A stretch of 64,000 bases of DNA from Streptomyces sp. CB02959 (GCF_002803155.1 NZ_NNBP01000005.1:62001-126000), one strand, 5' to 3'; positions 55,747-64,000 are shown, numbered from the stretch's first letter. Made by a program: numbers and translations. Notes: a model not told the origin generated them from the letters alone.

Positions 55747-55883
55747 GGTGGTCTCTCCCTCTTCCAGCGGTGTGGCGGAGGGAAAGGTAGGAAACCGGCG
55801 GGTGGCGCGGCGTCACGCCGCGGAGCCAACTCCCGGGTGATACCGGGGTAGGGGGTCCGGGCCGGCGGTCGTCCCCCGGGAGG

Positions 55884-55904
55884 AGGAGCCGGGGGCTGGC
55901 TCCT
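55884..55904 (-). terminator. small hairpin between response-regulator and hydrolase genes
   Basis: AGGAGCC at 55884-55890 pairs with GGCTCCT at 55898-55904 around a 7-base loop. It lies 56 bases after the response-regulator stop. Confidence 0.4.
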
Positions 55905-55959
55905 AGGGGATGGTGGGGCTACCCCCAAGGGCGGGTGGGGACAACCCGAAACGGCGGTA

Positions 55960-56640
55960 TCAGCGCTCGCCGGGCGTGACCAGTCCCGACTCGTAGGCGA
56001 AGATCACGGCCTGGGCGCGGTCGCGGAGCTCCAACTTGGCCAGCACCCGGCCGATATGGGTCTTCACGGTCTGCTCGGCGAGGATCAGCCGGTCGGCGAT
56101 CTCCTGGTTGGACAGGCCGCGGGCGATCAGCTCCAGGACCTCCGTCTCGCGCGGGGTGAGGCCGTTGAGCCGGAGTGCGGTGCGGTCGGTGCGGGGCGCC
56201 GGCCGCTGGCGGGCGAAGTCGGCGATCAGCCGGCGGGTCACCGACGGCGCGAGCAGCGCCTCCCCGGCCGCCACCACGCGGACCGCGGAGATCAGGTCGG
56301 CCGGGGGCGCGTCCTTGAGCAGGAAGCCGGACGCGCCCGCGCGCAGCGCCTCGTAGACGTAGTCGTCGACGTCGAAGGTGGTCAGCATCAGCACCTTCGG
56401 GCGGTGGGTGACCCCGGGCGGCGGATCGAGCAGCCGGCGGGCCGCCTCCAGTCCGTCCATCTCCGGCATCCGGACGTCCATCAGCACCACGTCGGGGTGC
56501 ATCCGCCGGCTCAGCTCCACGCCCCGCACACCGTCCGCCGCGTCGCCCACCACGTCGATGTCGCTCTGCGCGGCGAGCAGCGCGGCGAACCCCGCCCGCA
56601 CCATGGCCTGGTCGTCGACGATGATCACGCGGGTCGTCAT
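55960..56640 (-). CDS. NarL/LuxR-type response regulator
   Basis: A 226-residue two-component regulator. The receiver domain has the acidic pair in VIIVDDQAMVRAGF, the phospho-accepting Asp55 in VVLMDVRMPEMDG and the Lys in GASGFLLKDAP. The output domain is a LuxR HTH (LTPRETEVLELIARGLSNQEI). It overlaps the kinase stop by ATGA, so the pair is produced together. The downstream DUF1023 gene and acyltransferase are possible targets by position. Confidence 0.94.
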   Translation of the reverse strand: MTTRVIIVDDQAMVRAGFAALLAAQSDIDVVGDAADGVRGVELSRRMHPDVVLMDVRMPEMDGLEAARRLLDPPPGVTHRPKVLMLTTFDVDDYVYEALRAGASGFLLKDAPPADLISAVRVVAAGEALLAPSVTRRLIADFARQRPAPRTDRTALRLNGLTPRETEVLELIARGLSNQEIADRLILAEQTVKTHIGRVLAKLELRDRAQAVIFAYESGLVTPGER

Positions 56641-58052
56641 GGGGCGTCGGGGTCCTTCGCTGAGTGGGGGACGGGCGGGGAGAGCGGGGCGGAGAGCGGG
56701 AGTCGGGCGGCGACCCGGAAGCCGCCGTCGGGCAGCGGCCCGGTGTCCAGCGTGCCATCCACCAGGCGCACCCGCTCCCGCATCCCCACCAGACCGTGCC
56801 CGGTACCGCTGGTCTCCAACGGCGCGGACACCGGCGGGGCGGGCGCTTCGTTGACCACCAGCACCGTCAGCCGCGAGCCGTCTTCGGCCGTCGTCACCGA
56901 CACCCGGGTCGGTGCGCCCGGAGCGTGCCGCACCACATTGGCCAGCGCCTCCTGGACGATGCGGTACGCCGACAGGTCCACCGCCGGTTCGAGCGCCACC
57001 GGCTCCCCGGGCAGCGCCAACTCGACCGGCACACCGGCCCGTACGGTCGCCTCGACCAGCTTCGGCAGCTGGCCGATCCCCGGCTGCGGGGCCTTCTCCG
57101 GGCCGCCCTGCCGCTCGGTCTCCTCGCTGCGCAGCACCCCGAGCAGCCGCCGCATCTCGGCCAGCGACTCGCGGGCGCTCGCCGCGATCGCCCCGAACTC
57201 CTCCTGGGCCTCGGGGGGTATCCCGCTGATGCGGTACGGCGCGCTGTCCGCCTGGACCGTGATCACCGACATGTGGTGGGCGACCACGTCGTGCAGCTCA
57301 CGGGCGATGCGGGTGCGCTCCTCCAGCAGGGTGCGCCGGGCCCGCTCCGCCTCGCTGATCGTCTCCTGCTCCTGCAACTTCCGCTGGGCGTCGCCCCGTT
57401 CGCGCAGGGCGGCGCCGAGCAGCAGCACCACACCGGAGAGCACGAACATCAGCACCCAGGTGCTCTGGCTGCCCTGCGGCGCGACCGCCTCGCCGAGGAT
57501 CCCCGCCGCGCCGGTGGTCAGCCAGACCGCGATCAGCGTTCTCCGGCGCTCGCGCACCGACAGCGCCACCATCAGCGCGAGATAGCCGACGATCACCGTG
57601 GGCGGCCACGGCCAGGGGCGGCCCACGACACCGTCGGCGCCGATCAGCGCCGCGGCGCAGACCACGTCCGCCGCGAACATCACCCACCACACCTGGAGCG
57701 GCCGGGTCACCGCGAGCAGCAGCGGCACGCTCTGCGCGGTGGCCAGCGCACCGGCCAGGCCGCCGGGCATGCCGTAGTCGTTGTGGAGGACGTTGACCCC
57801 CGACGGCAGCAGCGCCACCGCGAACACGAACGCCACCGCATACGGCACCCGGCGCACCCAGCGCTTCCGGACGCTGCCGAACAGCGGGGTGCCGGGTTGG
57901 GTCGGGGTGCCGAGCTCGGTGGCGAGCACCCGCAGCGCCGGGCGTGCGGCGCGCAGCACCCGGCGGGCGACGCGCAGCGCGGTGGCGCGGGTCGGCCGGT
58001 GCCACACGCCGCCGGCCGGCTCGTCTTCGGGGGAAGGAGATCGTTTGGACAT
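56637..58052 (-). CDS. NarL-type sensor histidine kinase
   Basis: A 471-residue membrane kinase. After a basic N-terminal 70 residues come about five helices (roughly 75-225, including AVAFVFAVALLPSGV and PTVIVGYLALMVALSV). The HisKA_3 dimerisation domain has phospho-His in RIARELHDVVAHHMSVI. The ATPase domain ends with TGHGLVGMRERVRLVDGTL. ATG 58052 is a likely start, though its ribosome-binding site is weak and an ATG 14 codons upstream cannot be excluded. The sensing part is short, so it may read the membrane itself. Confidence 0.9.
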   Translation of the reverse strand: MSKRSPSPEDEPAGGVWHRPTRATALRVARRVLRAARPALRVLATELGTPTQPGTPLFGSVRKRWVRRVPYAVAFVFAVALLPSGVNVLHNDYGMPGGLAGALATAQSVPLLLAVTRPLQVWWVMFAADVVCAAALIGADGVVGRPWPWPPTVIVGYLALMVALSVRERRRTLIAVWLTTGAAGILGEAVAPQGSQSTWVLMFVLSGVVLLLGAALRERGDAQRKLQEQETISEAERARRTLLEERTRIARELHDVVAHHMSVITVQADSAPYRISGIPPEAQEEFGAIAASARESLAEMRRLLGVLRSEETERQGGPEKAPQPGIGQLPKLVEATVRAGVPVELALPGEPVALEPAVDLSAYRIVQEALANVVRHAPGAPTRVSVTTAEDGSRLTVLVVNEAPAPPVSAPLETSGTGHGLVGMRERVRLVDGTLDTGPLPDGGFRVAARLPLSAPLSPPVPHSAKDPDAP

Positions 58053-58087
58053 CGCGGGATCAAGGTAAGCGGACCGCACGCACCCCG

Positions 58088-58134
58088 GCGTCATACCGTG
58101 GTGCGGGCTTCCGCCCCGTACCACGGTATGACGC
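58088..58134. terminator. long hairpin upstream of the kinase gene
   Basis: GCGTCATACCGTGGT at 58088-58102 pairs perfectly with ACCACGGTATGACGC at 58120-58134, and five further pairs (one G-T) extend the stem inward. It sits between the DUF4429 stop at 58169 and the kinase start. It may be a terminator for DUF4429, and its 15-bp dyad could also be an operator for the kinase gene. Confidence 0.6.
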
Positions 58135-58168
58135 GGGCGCCGCCGGACCCGGTGCCGGCGGCCCGGCG

Positions 58169-59056
58169 CTACAGCTCCGCCAGCAACTCCGCCTTCTTCG
58201 TGCTGAATTCGTCGTCCGTCAGCAGTCCTGCCCCGTGCAGCTCGCCGAGGTGCCGGATCCGGTCCGCGATGTCGGCGGGGTCCCGGCCGGTGCTCCCGGC
58301 ACGCCGCACCGGTGCCCGCTCCGGGTCGTCCGATCCCGGCTCGGCGGCCCGCACGGCCTGTAGGACGGCGGCCGCGAACGGCAGGGACTCGTGGACCGGG
58401 CCGTAGCCGAATCCGAAGACCACCGCGGCCGGGTCCTGGTCCGCCTCGCCCGACCGCGCCTCGGGGGCGTCGCGCGCCAGCAGCCGCAGGTAGCCGTTGA
58501 AGATCTCCGGCGAGCGCCACTCGACACCGGTCAGCTCGCCGATCGCGAAGGTCTGGTCGCCGCTCTTCCACTTCGCCGACGACGCGCCCGTCCAGAACCA
58601 GCGGAAGGCCACCGAGCTGCCGTCGAAGGACGCCTTGCCGTCGTATGCCTTGAAGTGCAGCGGGGGGTCCGGCGCGGCCACCAGGTGCCGGTCGGCGGGC
58701 TCCCGGGCGGCGGGGCCCAGCGCCGTGCGCAGCTCGTCGGCGTAGTACGAGGCGAGCGTCTCGCGCTCGGCCGGCAGCACCAGCCGGTACGGGTCGGCGT
58801 CCTCCTTGAGCTGTCCGCTCGCCGCCTCCATCAGCGGATCGGCGCCCGATCGCGGCACGGCATGCAGCACCACCGTGCCGCGCCTGCCCGTGGAGACCTC
58901 GACGGATCTCAGCGCCTCGTACGGAATGCGTCGCTCGCCGAGAGCCTGGAACAGCTTCGGCCTGCGGATCCCCCGTTCGAAGCGGATGAGTACGGAGTCC
59001 GAGTCGAACTCCCAGACGGCGTGAAAACCGGCCAGCACATCACCCATGTGGCTCAT
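58169..59056 (-). CDS. DUF4429 and SHOCT domain protein
   Basis: A 295-residue soluble protein. Two DUF4429 modules, which look like pleckstrin-type beta folds, cover about 10-120 and 135-240 (DSDSVLIRFERGIRRPKLFQ and KAYDGKASFDGSSVAFRW). The last 35 residues form a SHOCT domain (DIADRIRHLGELHGAGLLTD), a short helical pair thought to mediate oligomerisation. Function unknown; such proteins are common in Streptomyces. Start ATG 59056; ATG at residue 4 is the alternative. Confidence 0.88.
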   Translation of the reverse strand: MSHMGDVLAGFHAVWEFDSDSVLIRFERGIRRPKLFQALGERRIPYEALRSVEVSTGRRGTVVLHAVPRSGADPLMEAASGQLKEDADPYRLVLPAERETLASYYADELRTALGPAAREPADRHLVAAPDPPLHFKAYDGKASFDGSSVAFRWFWTGASSAKWKSGDQTFAIGELTGVEWRSPEIFNGYLRLLARDAPEARSGEADQDPAAVVFGFGYGPVHESLPFAAAVLQAVRAAEPGSDDPERAPVRRAGSTGRDPADIADRIRHLGELHGAGLLTDDEFSTKKAELLAEL

Positions 59057-59179
59057 CGTATGCGGGTGGTCGCCCGCCCGTCCCCCTTCCGGACACCTGC
59101 GCTGCGCGTGTCAAGGGAACCCGGTCGCCCGGTGGTCACCCTTGCCCTGTTCACGTCACTCGGCGCGGTCGCGGTTCCC

Positions 59180-59218
59180 GCGGGTACGGCCCGTCCCCGG
59201 GCGCCGGGCCGTACCCGC
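59180..59218 (-). terminator. terminator after DUF1023 paralogue 2
   Basis: GCGGGTACGGCCC at 59180-59192 pairs perfectly with GGGCCGTACCCGC at 59206-59218, 25 bases beyond the stop of the hydrolase gene. Confidence 0.8.
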
Positions 59219-59243
59219 GGCCGCGGGCGGTGCGGGACGGCCG

Positions 59244-60458
59244 TCAGGCCAGGTCCACGCTGCAGTGCGGGTCGCTGGCGGCGCAGTCCACCGACCCGAG
59301 GTCGCCGACCCCGATCAGCGCGAAGTTGTGCAGGCTCTGGGTGCCGGACGCGAAGTAGCCGGCGTGGCCGTCCGCGCCCTCGGCCGACAGGACCCGGGCC
59401 CCGAAGGACGGGTCGACCGGGTCGGCGCCGTGGCCGAGCCCGCCGACCTCCAGGTACGGCACGTCCTGGATCCAGTCGTCGGCGTCCCGCATCGCCCAGA
59501 CCCGGGCGTGCGTGTCCAGGCCCGACAGGCTCCCGGCCCGCATGCCGGGGCTGCCGGCCACCGCGATGTCGGTGACGTCGTCGGGGAGGTTCCGGGCCGC
59601 CAGGCCGCACACCACGGACCCGTAGCTGTGGCAGAACAGCGAGACGGAGTCGGTGGACGGCAGGGCGTCCACCAGGGCGCGCAGCCGGACCGCGCCGGCC
59701 TGGGCGAGCTGCCCGGTGGCCGCCTCGACGCCCAGTCCGGACGGCGTGGTGTAGTCGGCCCAGGCGATTACCGCGGTACGGGCGCCGGGGCTGGCCGCCC
59801 GCTCGGCGCCGTACAGGGACTCCGCCATGCCCACGGGGGCGGCCGTCGCCTTGGCGGTGCGCTCGAAGGTCGACAGGTTGGTGTCCACGCCGGGCACCAC
59901 GACGGAGACCCGGTCGGCGGTGGCGAGGTCGCCGAAGACCTCGGCGGCCCGGCCGTCGCCCGCCGGGTCGAACGCCAGGATCTGGCGGTCGGGGCTCATC
60001 AGCGATTCCATGCGGTGCATCAGCCGGCTCGCCTCCTGGCGGCCGACAGGGGTGAGCCGCTGGTCGCCCATGCGCCGTTTCTCGATCTTGCGGGCGGCGT
60101 CGATCGCCATCCGGTTGGCGCGGTAGCGGAGGGCGACGGGGGCGCCGCCCATGTTGCCCACGACGAGCGGGTAGCGGGCCGCGAGCTGCCCGCGCTCGGC
60201 CCGGCCGAGGGAGCCGAAGAAGGCGCGCAGGGTGGCCGGGGCGGCGTCCGGGGCGGGCAGCGGCCGTCCGTGGAAGGTGGCGTGCCGCCAGGCGGTTCTC
60301 GCCGTGGCCAGCGGGTCGGCGTCCTCCTTGGTGTTTCTGATGGCCGTCCAACCTGTCAGGGCGAGCATCACGAACACCACCAGCAGGGCGAGCGACGCGC
60401 GCCACACGGTGGACTGCAGGAAACCGGAGGAGGGGCCGAGGCCCGGGAAAGAAGTCAC
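59244..60458 (-). CDS. membrane-anchored DUF1023 alpha/beta hydrolase (paralogue 2)
   Basis: A 404-residue homologue of the protein at 54580-55746. An N-terminal helix (residues about 21-41, SLALLVVFVMLALTGWTAI) anchors it. The nucleophile elbow is LFCHSYGSVVCGLAARN at about 270, with VAGSPGMRAGSL and LGHGADPVDPSF after it. A C-terminal extension of about 15 residues includes two Cys (CAASDPHC), which is absent in paralogue 1. Start ATG 60458. It has its own terminator and lies before a separate TetR gene. Confidence 0.87.
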   Translation of the reverse strand: MTSFPGLGPSSGFLQSTVWRASLALLVVFVMLALTGWTAIRNTKEDADPLATARTAWRHATFHGRPLPAPDAAPATLRAFFGSLGRAERGQLAARYPLVVGNMGGAPVALRYRANRMAIDAARKIEKRRMGDQRLTPVGRQEASRLMHRMESLMSPDRQILAFDPAGDGRAAEVFGDLATADRVSVVVPGVDTNLSTFERTAKATAAPVGMAESLYGAERAASPGARTAVIAWADYTTPSGLGVEAATGQLAQAGAVRLRALVDALPSTDSVSLFCHSYGSVVCGLAARNLPDDVTDIAVAGSPGMRAGSLSGLDTHARVWAMRDADDWIQDVPYLEVGGLGHGADPVDPSFGARVLSAEGADGHAGYFASGTQSLHNFALIGVGDLGSVDCAASDPHCSVDLA

Positions 60459-60657
60459 CGCGGGCCACCCTAGGAGACGGGGCAGGGTGCTCGCCGACCA
60501 CCGTGAGGCATCTCACGTTTCAGGCAGGGTATTTGCACCAAATCGGACACATCGCAATGACGTCCGACGCTCAGTCGTGCAGACCCGCTCTCGTTCGGAA
60601 AGGGGCCGGTTACACGCCGGGCGAGGCTCGTTACGCCTGGTCGTAGGCGTGTTCAGG

Positions 60658-61329
60658 TCAATGCGACAGCTTCCGGCCCGTCCGCCAGTCGGTCTCGATC
60701 GCCGGCCCGATGTGGTCCAGATAGGAGCGGGTCACCTCGCGGATCCCCGCCACGCTGCAGTCGGGCCCCTCGCCCCACACCTTCCCGGCCACCCGCATCG
60801 CCCCGCTGAACGCCGCGACCAGTACCCGCGGCCGGGGGTCCGCGTCCACGTCCAGTCCCTCGCGGCGGGCGATCAACTGGGCGATCTGCTCCTCCAGTTC
60901 GGTGTAGCGCCGCAGGTGCGCGGCGACCAGTGCCGGGGTCGACTCGATCATCTGGAACGTGCGCATGTGCAGGTCCACCGGGATCACCGACGCGATGGCG
61001 TTGCCGATCTCGTCCCAGGCGGTCAGTACCGCGCTGCGCAGGGCGAGCAGCGGCGGCTCGTCCGCCGGCCGGGCCGCCAGCTCCTGCAGGAAGCGCGCCT
61101 CGACCATGTCCTGGACGGCGAAGGTCACTTCCTGCTTGTTGCTGAAGTACCGGAAGAAGGTGCGCTGGGAGACGTCCACCGCCTCGGCGATCTCGTCGAC
61201 CGTCGTCTCCTCGTAGCCCTGCTCCGTGAAGAGCTCCAGGGCCGCACGGATCAGGGCGTCCCGGGTGCGTTGCTTCTTGCGCTCGCGCAGTCCGCCGGTG
61301 GGGGCCGCCTGCGGCGTCGGCTCCGTCAT
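60658..61329 (-). CDS. TetR-family repressor of the adjacent exporter
   Basis: A 223-residue repressor. The HTH region is RDALIRAALELFTEQGYEET, then AVDVSQRTFFRYFSNKQEV, a common efflux-regulator signature. The C-terminal ligand domain is helical (MRTFQMIESTPALVAAHLRR). Start ATG 61329 fits the family N-terminus; an upstream frame would overlap the operator. It is divergent from the MFS gene and the palindrome at 61417-61431 overlaps that gene's promoter. Confidence 0.92.
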   Translation of the reverse strand: MTEPTPQAAPTGGLRERKKQRTRDALIRAALELFTEQGYEETTVDEIAEAVDVSQRTFFRYFSNKQEVTFAVQDMVEARFLQELAARPADEPPLLALRSAVLTAWDEIGNAIASVIPVDLHMRTFQMIESTPALVAAHLRRYTELEEQIAQLIARREGLDVDADPRPRVLVAAFSGAMRVAGKVWGEGPDCSVAGIREVTRSYLDHIGPAIETDWRTGRKLSH

Positions 61330-61382
61330 CCTGCGCCGCCTTTCCGAGGTGTTCTCGCTGCTCAGGATACCTGTGAGCAAAA

Positions 61383-61431
61383 TGACAGTTACCGACTCAT
61401 GAAATATTTTGTCAACTGTCAGTAGCTGACA
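61383..61431. promoter_or_regulatory. TetR operators between tetR and the MFS gene
   Basis: TGTCAG-TAG-CTGACA at 61417-61431 is a perfect palindrome. TGACAGTT at 61383-61390 and AACTGTCA at 61414-61421 form a second, wider inverted repeat that shares the same core. Confidence 0.7.
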
Positions 61432-61437
61432 TTAGCC
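61409..61437 (+). promoter_or_regulatory. promoter of a leaderless exporter message
   Basis: TTGTCA at 61409-61414 and TTAGCC at 61432-61437 have a 17-base spacer that is almost entirely the TetR palindrome. The -10 ends 7 bases before ATG 61445 and there is no ribosome-binding site, so transcription should begin at or next to the start codon. Confidence 0.6.
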
Positions 61438-61444
61438 TCGAAAC

Positions 61445-63046
61445 ATGAGCTCTCAGACCCCGGTCGCCCGCCGCGCACCGGAACTTCCCGTACCGGAGCC
61501 TCGCAAGGGGTTGCGGGGCCATCCCTGGTTGACTCTCTTCTCCGTCGCCATCGGCGTGATGATGGTGGCGCTCGACGGCACGATCGTCGCCATCGCCAAC
61601 CCGGCCATCAAGGACGAGCTGGACGCGTCCCTCGCCGACGTGCAGTGGATCACCAACGGCTACATGCTCGCCCTGGCCATCTCGCTGATCACGGCCGGCA
61701 AGCTCGGCGACCGCTTCGGCCACCGCCAGACCTTCCTCATCGGCATCGTCGGCTTCGCCGCCGCCTCCGCCGCCATCGGCTTCTCCGACCAGGTCATGCT
61801 GGTCATCGTCTTCCGCGTGTTCCAGGGGCTGTTCGGCGCACTGCTGATGCCCGCCGCGCTGGGCCTGCTGCGCGCCACCTTCCCGGCCGAGAAGCTGAAC
61901 ATGGCCCTGGGCATCTGGGGCATGGTCATCGGCGCCTCCACCGCCGGCGGCCCGATAGTCGGCGGACTGCTCGTCGAGCACGTCAACTGGCAGTCCGTGT
62001 TCTTCATCAACGTCCCGGTCGGCGTGCTGGCCCTCGTCCTCGGCCTGGTGATCCTCAAGGACCACCGCGCGGACAACGCCCCCCGCTCCTTCGACATCCC
62101 CGGCATCGCGCTGCTGTCCGGCGCGATGTTCTGCCTCATCTGGCCGCTGATCAACGCGACGGACTGGGGCTGGGGCTCCATGAAGACCTGGGGCTTCCTG
62201 ATCGGCGCGGTCGTCCTCTTCGTGGTCTTCGGCGTCCTGGAGACCAAGGTCCGCGAGCCGCTGATCCCGCTGCGGATGTTCCGTTCCGTGCCGCTGACCG
62301 CGGGCACGGTCCTGATGGTGCTGATGGCCTTCGCCTTCATGGGCGGCCTGTTCTTCGTGACGTTCTACCTCCAGAACGTCCACGGCATGAGCCCCGTCGA
62401 CAGCGGACTGCACCTCCTTCCGCTGACCGGCATGATGATCGTCGGCTCGCCGCTCGCGGGCGCCCTGATCACCAAGTTCGGCCCGCGCATCCCGCTGGTC
62501 GGCGGCATGGTCGTCACCGCCGTCGCGATGTACGGCATGTCCGGGCTGAACGCCTCCACCACCACCGGCCCGATGTCCGTCTGGTTCGCGCTGCTCGGCC
62601 TGGGCCTGGCGCCCGTCATGGTCGGCGCCACCGAGGTCATCGTCGGCAACGCCCCGCTGGAGCTCTCCGGCGTCGCCGGCGGTCTCCAGCAGGCCGCGAT
62701 GCAGGTCGGCGGCAGCCTCGGCACCGCCGTGCTCGGCGCGGTGATGGCCTCCCGCGTCGACCGCGACCTCGCGGGCAACTGGCAGAAGGCGGGCCTCCCG
62801 CCGCTGCCGCCCGAGAAGCAGTCCCTGGTCGCCGACGCCGTCTCGGCGGGCATCGCCCCGGTGCCGAAGGGCACCCCGAAGCCGTTCGCCGAGAAGATCC
62901 TCGCGGTCGCCCACGACACCTTCGTCTCCGGCATGGGCCTGGCCTTCTCGGTCGCCTGCGGCGTGGCGGTCCTCGCCGCCGTCGTCGCGCTCTTCACCAA
63001 GCGCGGCGCGAACGCCGAGGCCGGCGCCGGCGTCGGCCACATCTGA
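61445..63046 (+). CDS. MFS transporter, EmrB/QacA DHA2 type
   Basis: A 533-residue 14-helix proton-drug antiporter. The start GVMMVALDGTIVAIANPAIK carries the conserved Asp of helix 1, motif A is GKLGDRFGHRQTFL, and motif C is GASTAGGPIVGGLL. LNVPVGVL-type spacing is seen at FFINVPVGVLAL. Substrate unknown, probably a toxic compound or own metabolite. The message is predicted leaderless and repressed by the divergent TetR protein. A long terminator follows at 63092. Confidence 0.94.
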   Translation: MSSQTPVARRAPELPVPEPRKGLRGHPWLTLFSVAIGVMMVALDGTIVAIANPAIKDELDASLADVQWITNGYMLALAISLITAGKLGDRFGHRQTFLIGIVGFAAASAAIGFSDQVMLVIVFRVFQGLFGALLMPAALGLLRATFPAEKLNMALGIWGMVIGASTAGGPIVGGLLVEHVNWQSVFFINVPVGVLALVLGLVILKDHRADNAPRSFDIPGIALLSGAMFCLIWPLINATDWGWGSMKTWGFLIGAVVLFVVFGVLETKVREPLIPLRMFRSVPLTAGTVLMVLMAFAFMGGLFFVTFYLQNVHGMSPVDSGLHLLPLTGMMIVGSPLAGALITKFGPRIPLVGGMVVTAVAMYGMSGLNASTTTGPMSVWFALLGLGLAPVMVGATEVIVGNAPLELSGVAGGLQQAAMQVGGSLGTAVLGAVMASRVDRDLAGNWQKAGLPPLPPEKQSLVADAVSAGIAPVPKGTPKPFAEKILAVAHDTFVSGMGLAFSVACGVAVLAAVVALFTKRGANAEAGAGVGHI

Positions 63047-63091
63047 TCCCCGGCGCCCCGGAGTTCCACGGCGCCACCCGGTCCGCCCCAG

Positions 63092-63136
63092 CGGCGCGCG
63101 GCCGGCCGAACCACCCCCTCGGCTGGCCGCGCGCCG
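63092..63136 (+). terminator. terminator after the MFS gene
   Basis: CGGCGCGCGGCC at 63092-63103 pairs perfectly with GGCCGCGCGCCG at 63125-63136. Five more inner pairs (one wobble) give a 17-bp stem with an 11-base loop. Confidence 0.8.
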
Positions 63137-63624
63137 TTGTGCGTACGGACCCGCGCCGGGCCGGAGACCGGGCCCTGCCGGCCGCCTTCCGCCGTCAACC
63201 CGCACTCCCGCGCCGCCCGCCGCCGGCGATCGCCGCTCCCCGGGCCGCAGTTGGCCTCCGCCTCGGAGGCGGATCCCTCCTTCGGATGACCCGAAGCGGG
63301 AACCACCGGGCCCGGTACCCGCCTCCTGGGCGGCGGCCCCGCCCAACCCCCTTGCCGCGGACCGGAAGAACGGTTTCCGCACCCCGCCCCCGCCGCCCCC
63401 GGAACGTCAACTCCGGTTACCGGCGGCCCGATTCAGGGCCAGCGGGTCATCCCCATACCTGATCCGGGTGGAGGAGTCGCCGCGGGCTTGGCGGACGCGC
63501 CCGCTCCGCCGCACGCTCGATCCCGAACCCGCTGCGGGCACCCGCCCGCCGCGGACAGCACGGCCGTGGCCCGCGCCGAGACCCGCGCGGCCCGCCACGG
63601 CCACGACACGGGGGAGCGACTCCT
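63137..63624. other. gene-free stretch before the inhibitor gene
   Basis: About 490 bases with only Arg/Pro/Gly-rich shadow frames. A small hairpin GCCTCCG-CCT-CGGAGGC lies at 63254-63270. The promoter of the I36-type gene should be in the last 200 bases; no consensus stands out. A GGGGAG ribosome-binding site lies before ATG 63625. Confidence 0.5.
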
Positions 63625-64000
63625 ATGCGCATCCACACGTCCGGCACGTCCCGCACGGCCCGCGGCACCGCACTCGCCACCGGCCTCGCCGCGCTGGCCG
63701 CGGCGCTCGCCACGCCGTACCTCCTGGGCACCCCGGCCGCCCACGCGGCCGGCGGCGGCCGCACCGCCGCCGGGTCCGGCGACTGCTCGGCCGGCCAGCT
63801 GTGCCTGTGGCCGAAGACCGACTTCGGCGGCCGCCGGCAGAGCTACGAGCTGTCCGGCACCGACATCGAGAGCTGCGTGCCCCTCCCCAAGGGGATGACC
63901 GCCGCCTCGCTCGCCAACCGCACCGGCCGCCCGGTCACCACCTACCAGAGCGCCGTCTGCGCCGAGACCGGCGAGTTCGACACCTACCCGGGCGGCGGCA
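63625..64000 (+). CDS. secreted peptidase-inhibitor-type protein (I36 family), 3' end beyond window
   Basis: A frame from ATG 63625 stays open to the window end (125 codons seen). A signal peptide with basic start and long Ala/Leu core ends near AAHAA at about residue 43. The mature part shows CSAGQLCLWPKTDFGG, SYELSGTDIESCVPL and SLANRTGRPVTTYQSAVC, the Cys and Trp pattern of the I36 (SMI-like) metalloprotease-inhibitor family of Streptomyces. GGGGAG precedes the ATG. It is exported and may bind proteases or act on the surface. Confidence 0.82.
   Translation, partial: MRIHTSGTSRTARGTALATGLAALAAALATPYLLGTPAAHAAGGGRTAAGSGDCSAGQLCLWPKTDFGGRRQSYELSGTDIESCVPLPKGMTAASLANRTGRPVTTYQSAVCAETGEFDTYPGGG

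Overview
The window reads as a Streptomyces-type actinobacterial chromosome. GC is very high with strong GC at third codon positions, GTG starts are common, many genes overlap by ATGA or GTGA, and the gene content is typical of the group: PucR-type FasR with fabD-fabH-acpP-fabF, DUF3145, DUF3068, a short DUF2613-like peptide, DUF1023 hydrolases, an orphan MreB-like protein, and an NarL-type two-component pair.

Layout. 1-3366 looks like the right end of an integrated element. It holds a hypothetical gene cut by the window edge, a Tat-exported FAD oxidase broken by one in-frame TAG, two truncated IS5-type transposase tails back to back, and a 3' fragment of tRNA-Thr(CGT) that would be the attachment-site repeat. 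Core genes start at about 3.4 kb: a GT2 glycosyltransferase, an FprA-like MBL-fold protein, and a thioredoxin-phosphatase pair behind a sigma-R-type promoter. 6.9-8.0 kb is a diverged MreB-like gene. 8.3-21.9 kb is a long minus-strand run of envelope-type genes: DUF3068, GT4, methyltransferase, a giant AftD-like GT-C enzyme, a condensation-fold acyltransferase and a second methyltransferase. The five genes from GT4 to the second methyltransferase overlap or nearly touch. They are followed by a DMT transporter, a Trm112-like protein, an FkbM methyltransferase and a hypothetical gene.

22-30 kb holds regulator/target pairs: PucR; a GntR-TetR fusion divergent from an MFS exporter, with twin TAGTGCACTA sites; MarR divergent from a quinone-reductase-like enzyme, with twin palindromes; then a decayed ankyrin fragment and Ohr. 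30-35.8 kb is a ribose-type operon (LacI regulator, ABC ATPase, permease, lipoprotein, ribokinase). 36-41 kb has a nitrilase-VanX fusion and a TetR regulator divergent from a GH3 glucosidase. 41-43.8 kb has two lipoproteins and DUF3145.

43.8-53.2 kb contains two promoters with the same MerR-type architecture, 7.7 kb apart. One drives a beta-hydroxyacid-dehydrogenase-type gene. The other drives the merR gene plus an aldo/keto reductase. The fatty-acid synthase genes with their regulator, a pirin and a serine hydrolase lie between them. 53.2-60.5 kb has an acyltransferase, two related DUF1023 hydrolases flanking a histidine kinase/response regulator, and a DUF4429-SHOCT protein. 60.6-63 kb is a TetR/MFS efflux pair with a leaderless transporter gene. 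The window ends inside a secreted I36-type peptidase-inhibitor gene.

No CRISPR array, large defence system or antibiotic biosynthetic cluster is visible. The best candidates for undescribed biology are the coupled AftD/acyltransferase/methyltransferase envelope operon, the nitrilase-VanX fusion, the shared MerR regulon, the GntR-TetR double-DNA-binding fusion, and 9-bp-period repeats that recur at four loci. All calls rest on reading sequence and motifs; no database search was run.
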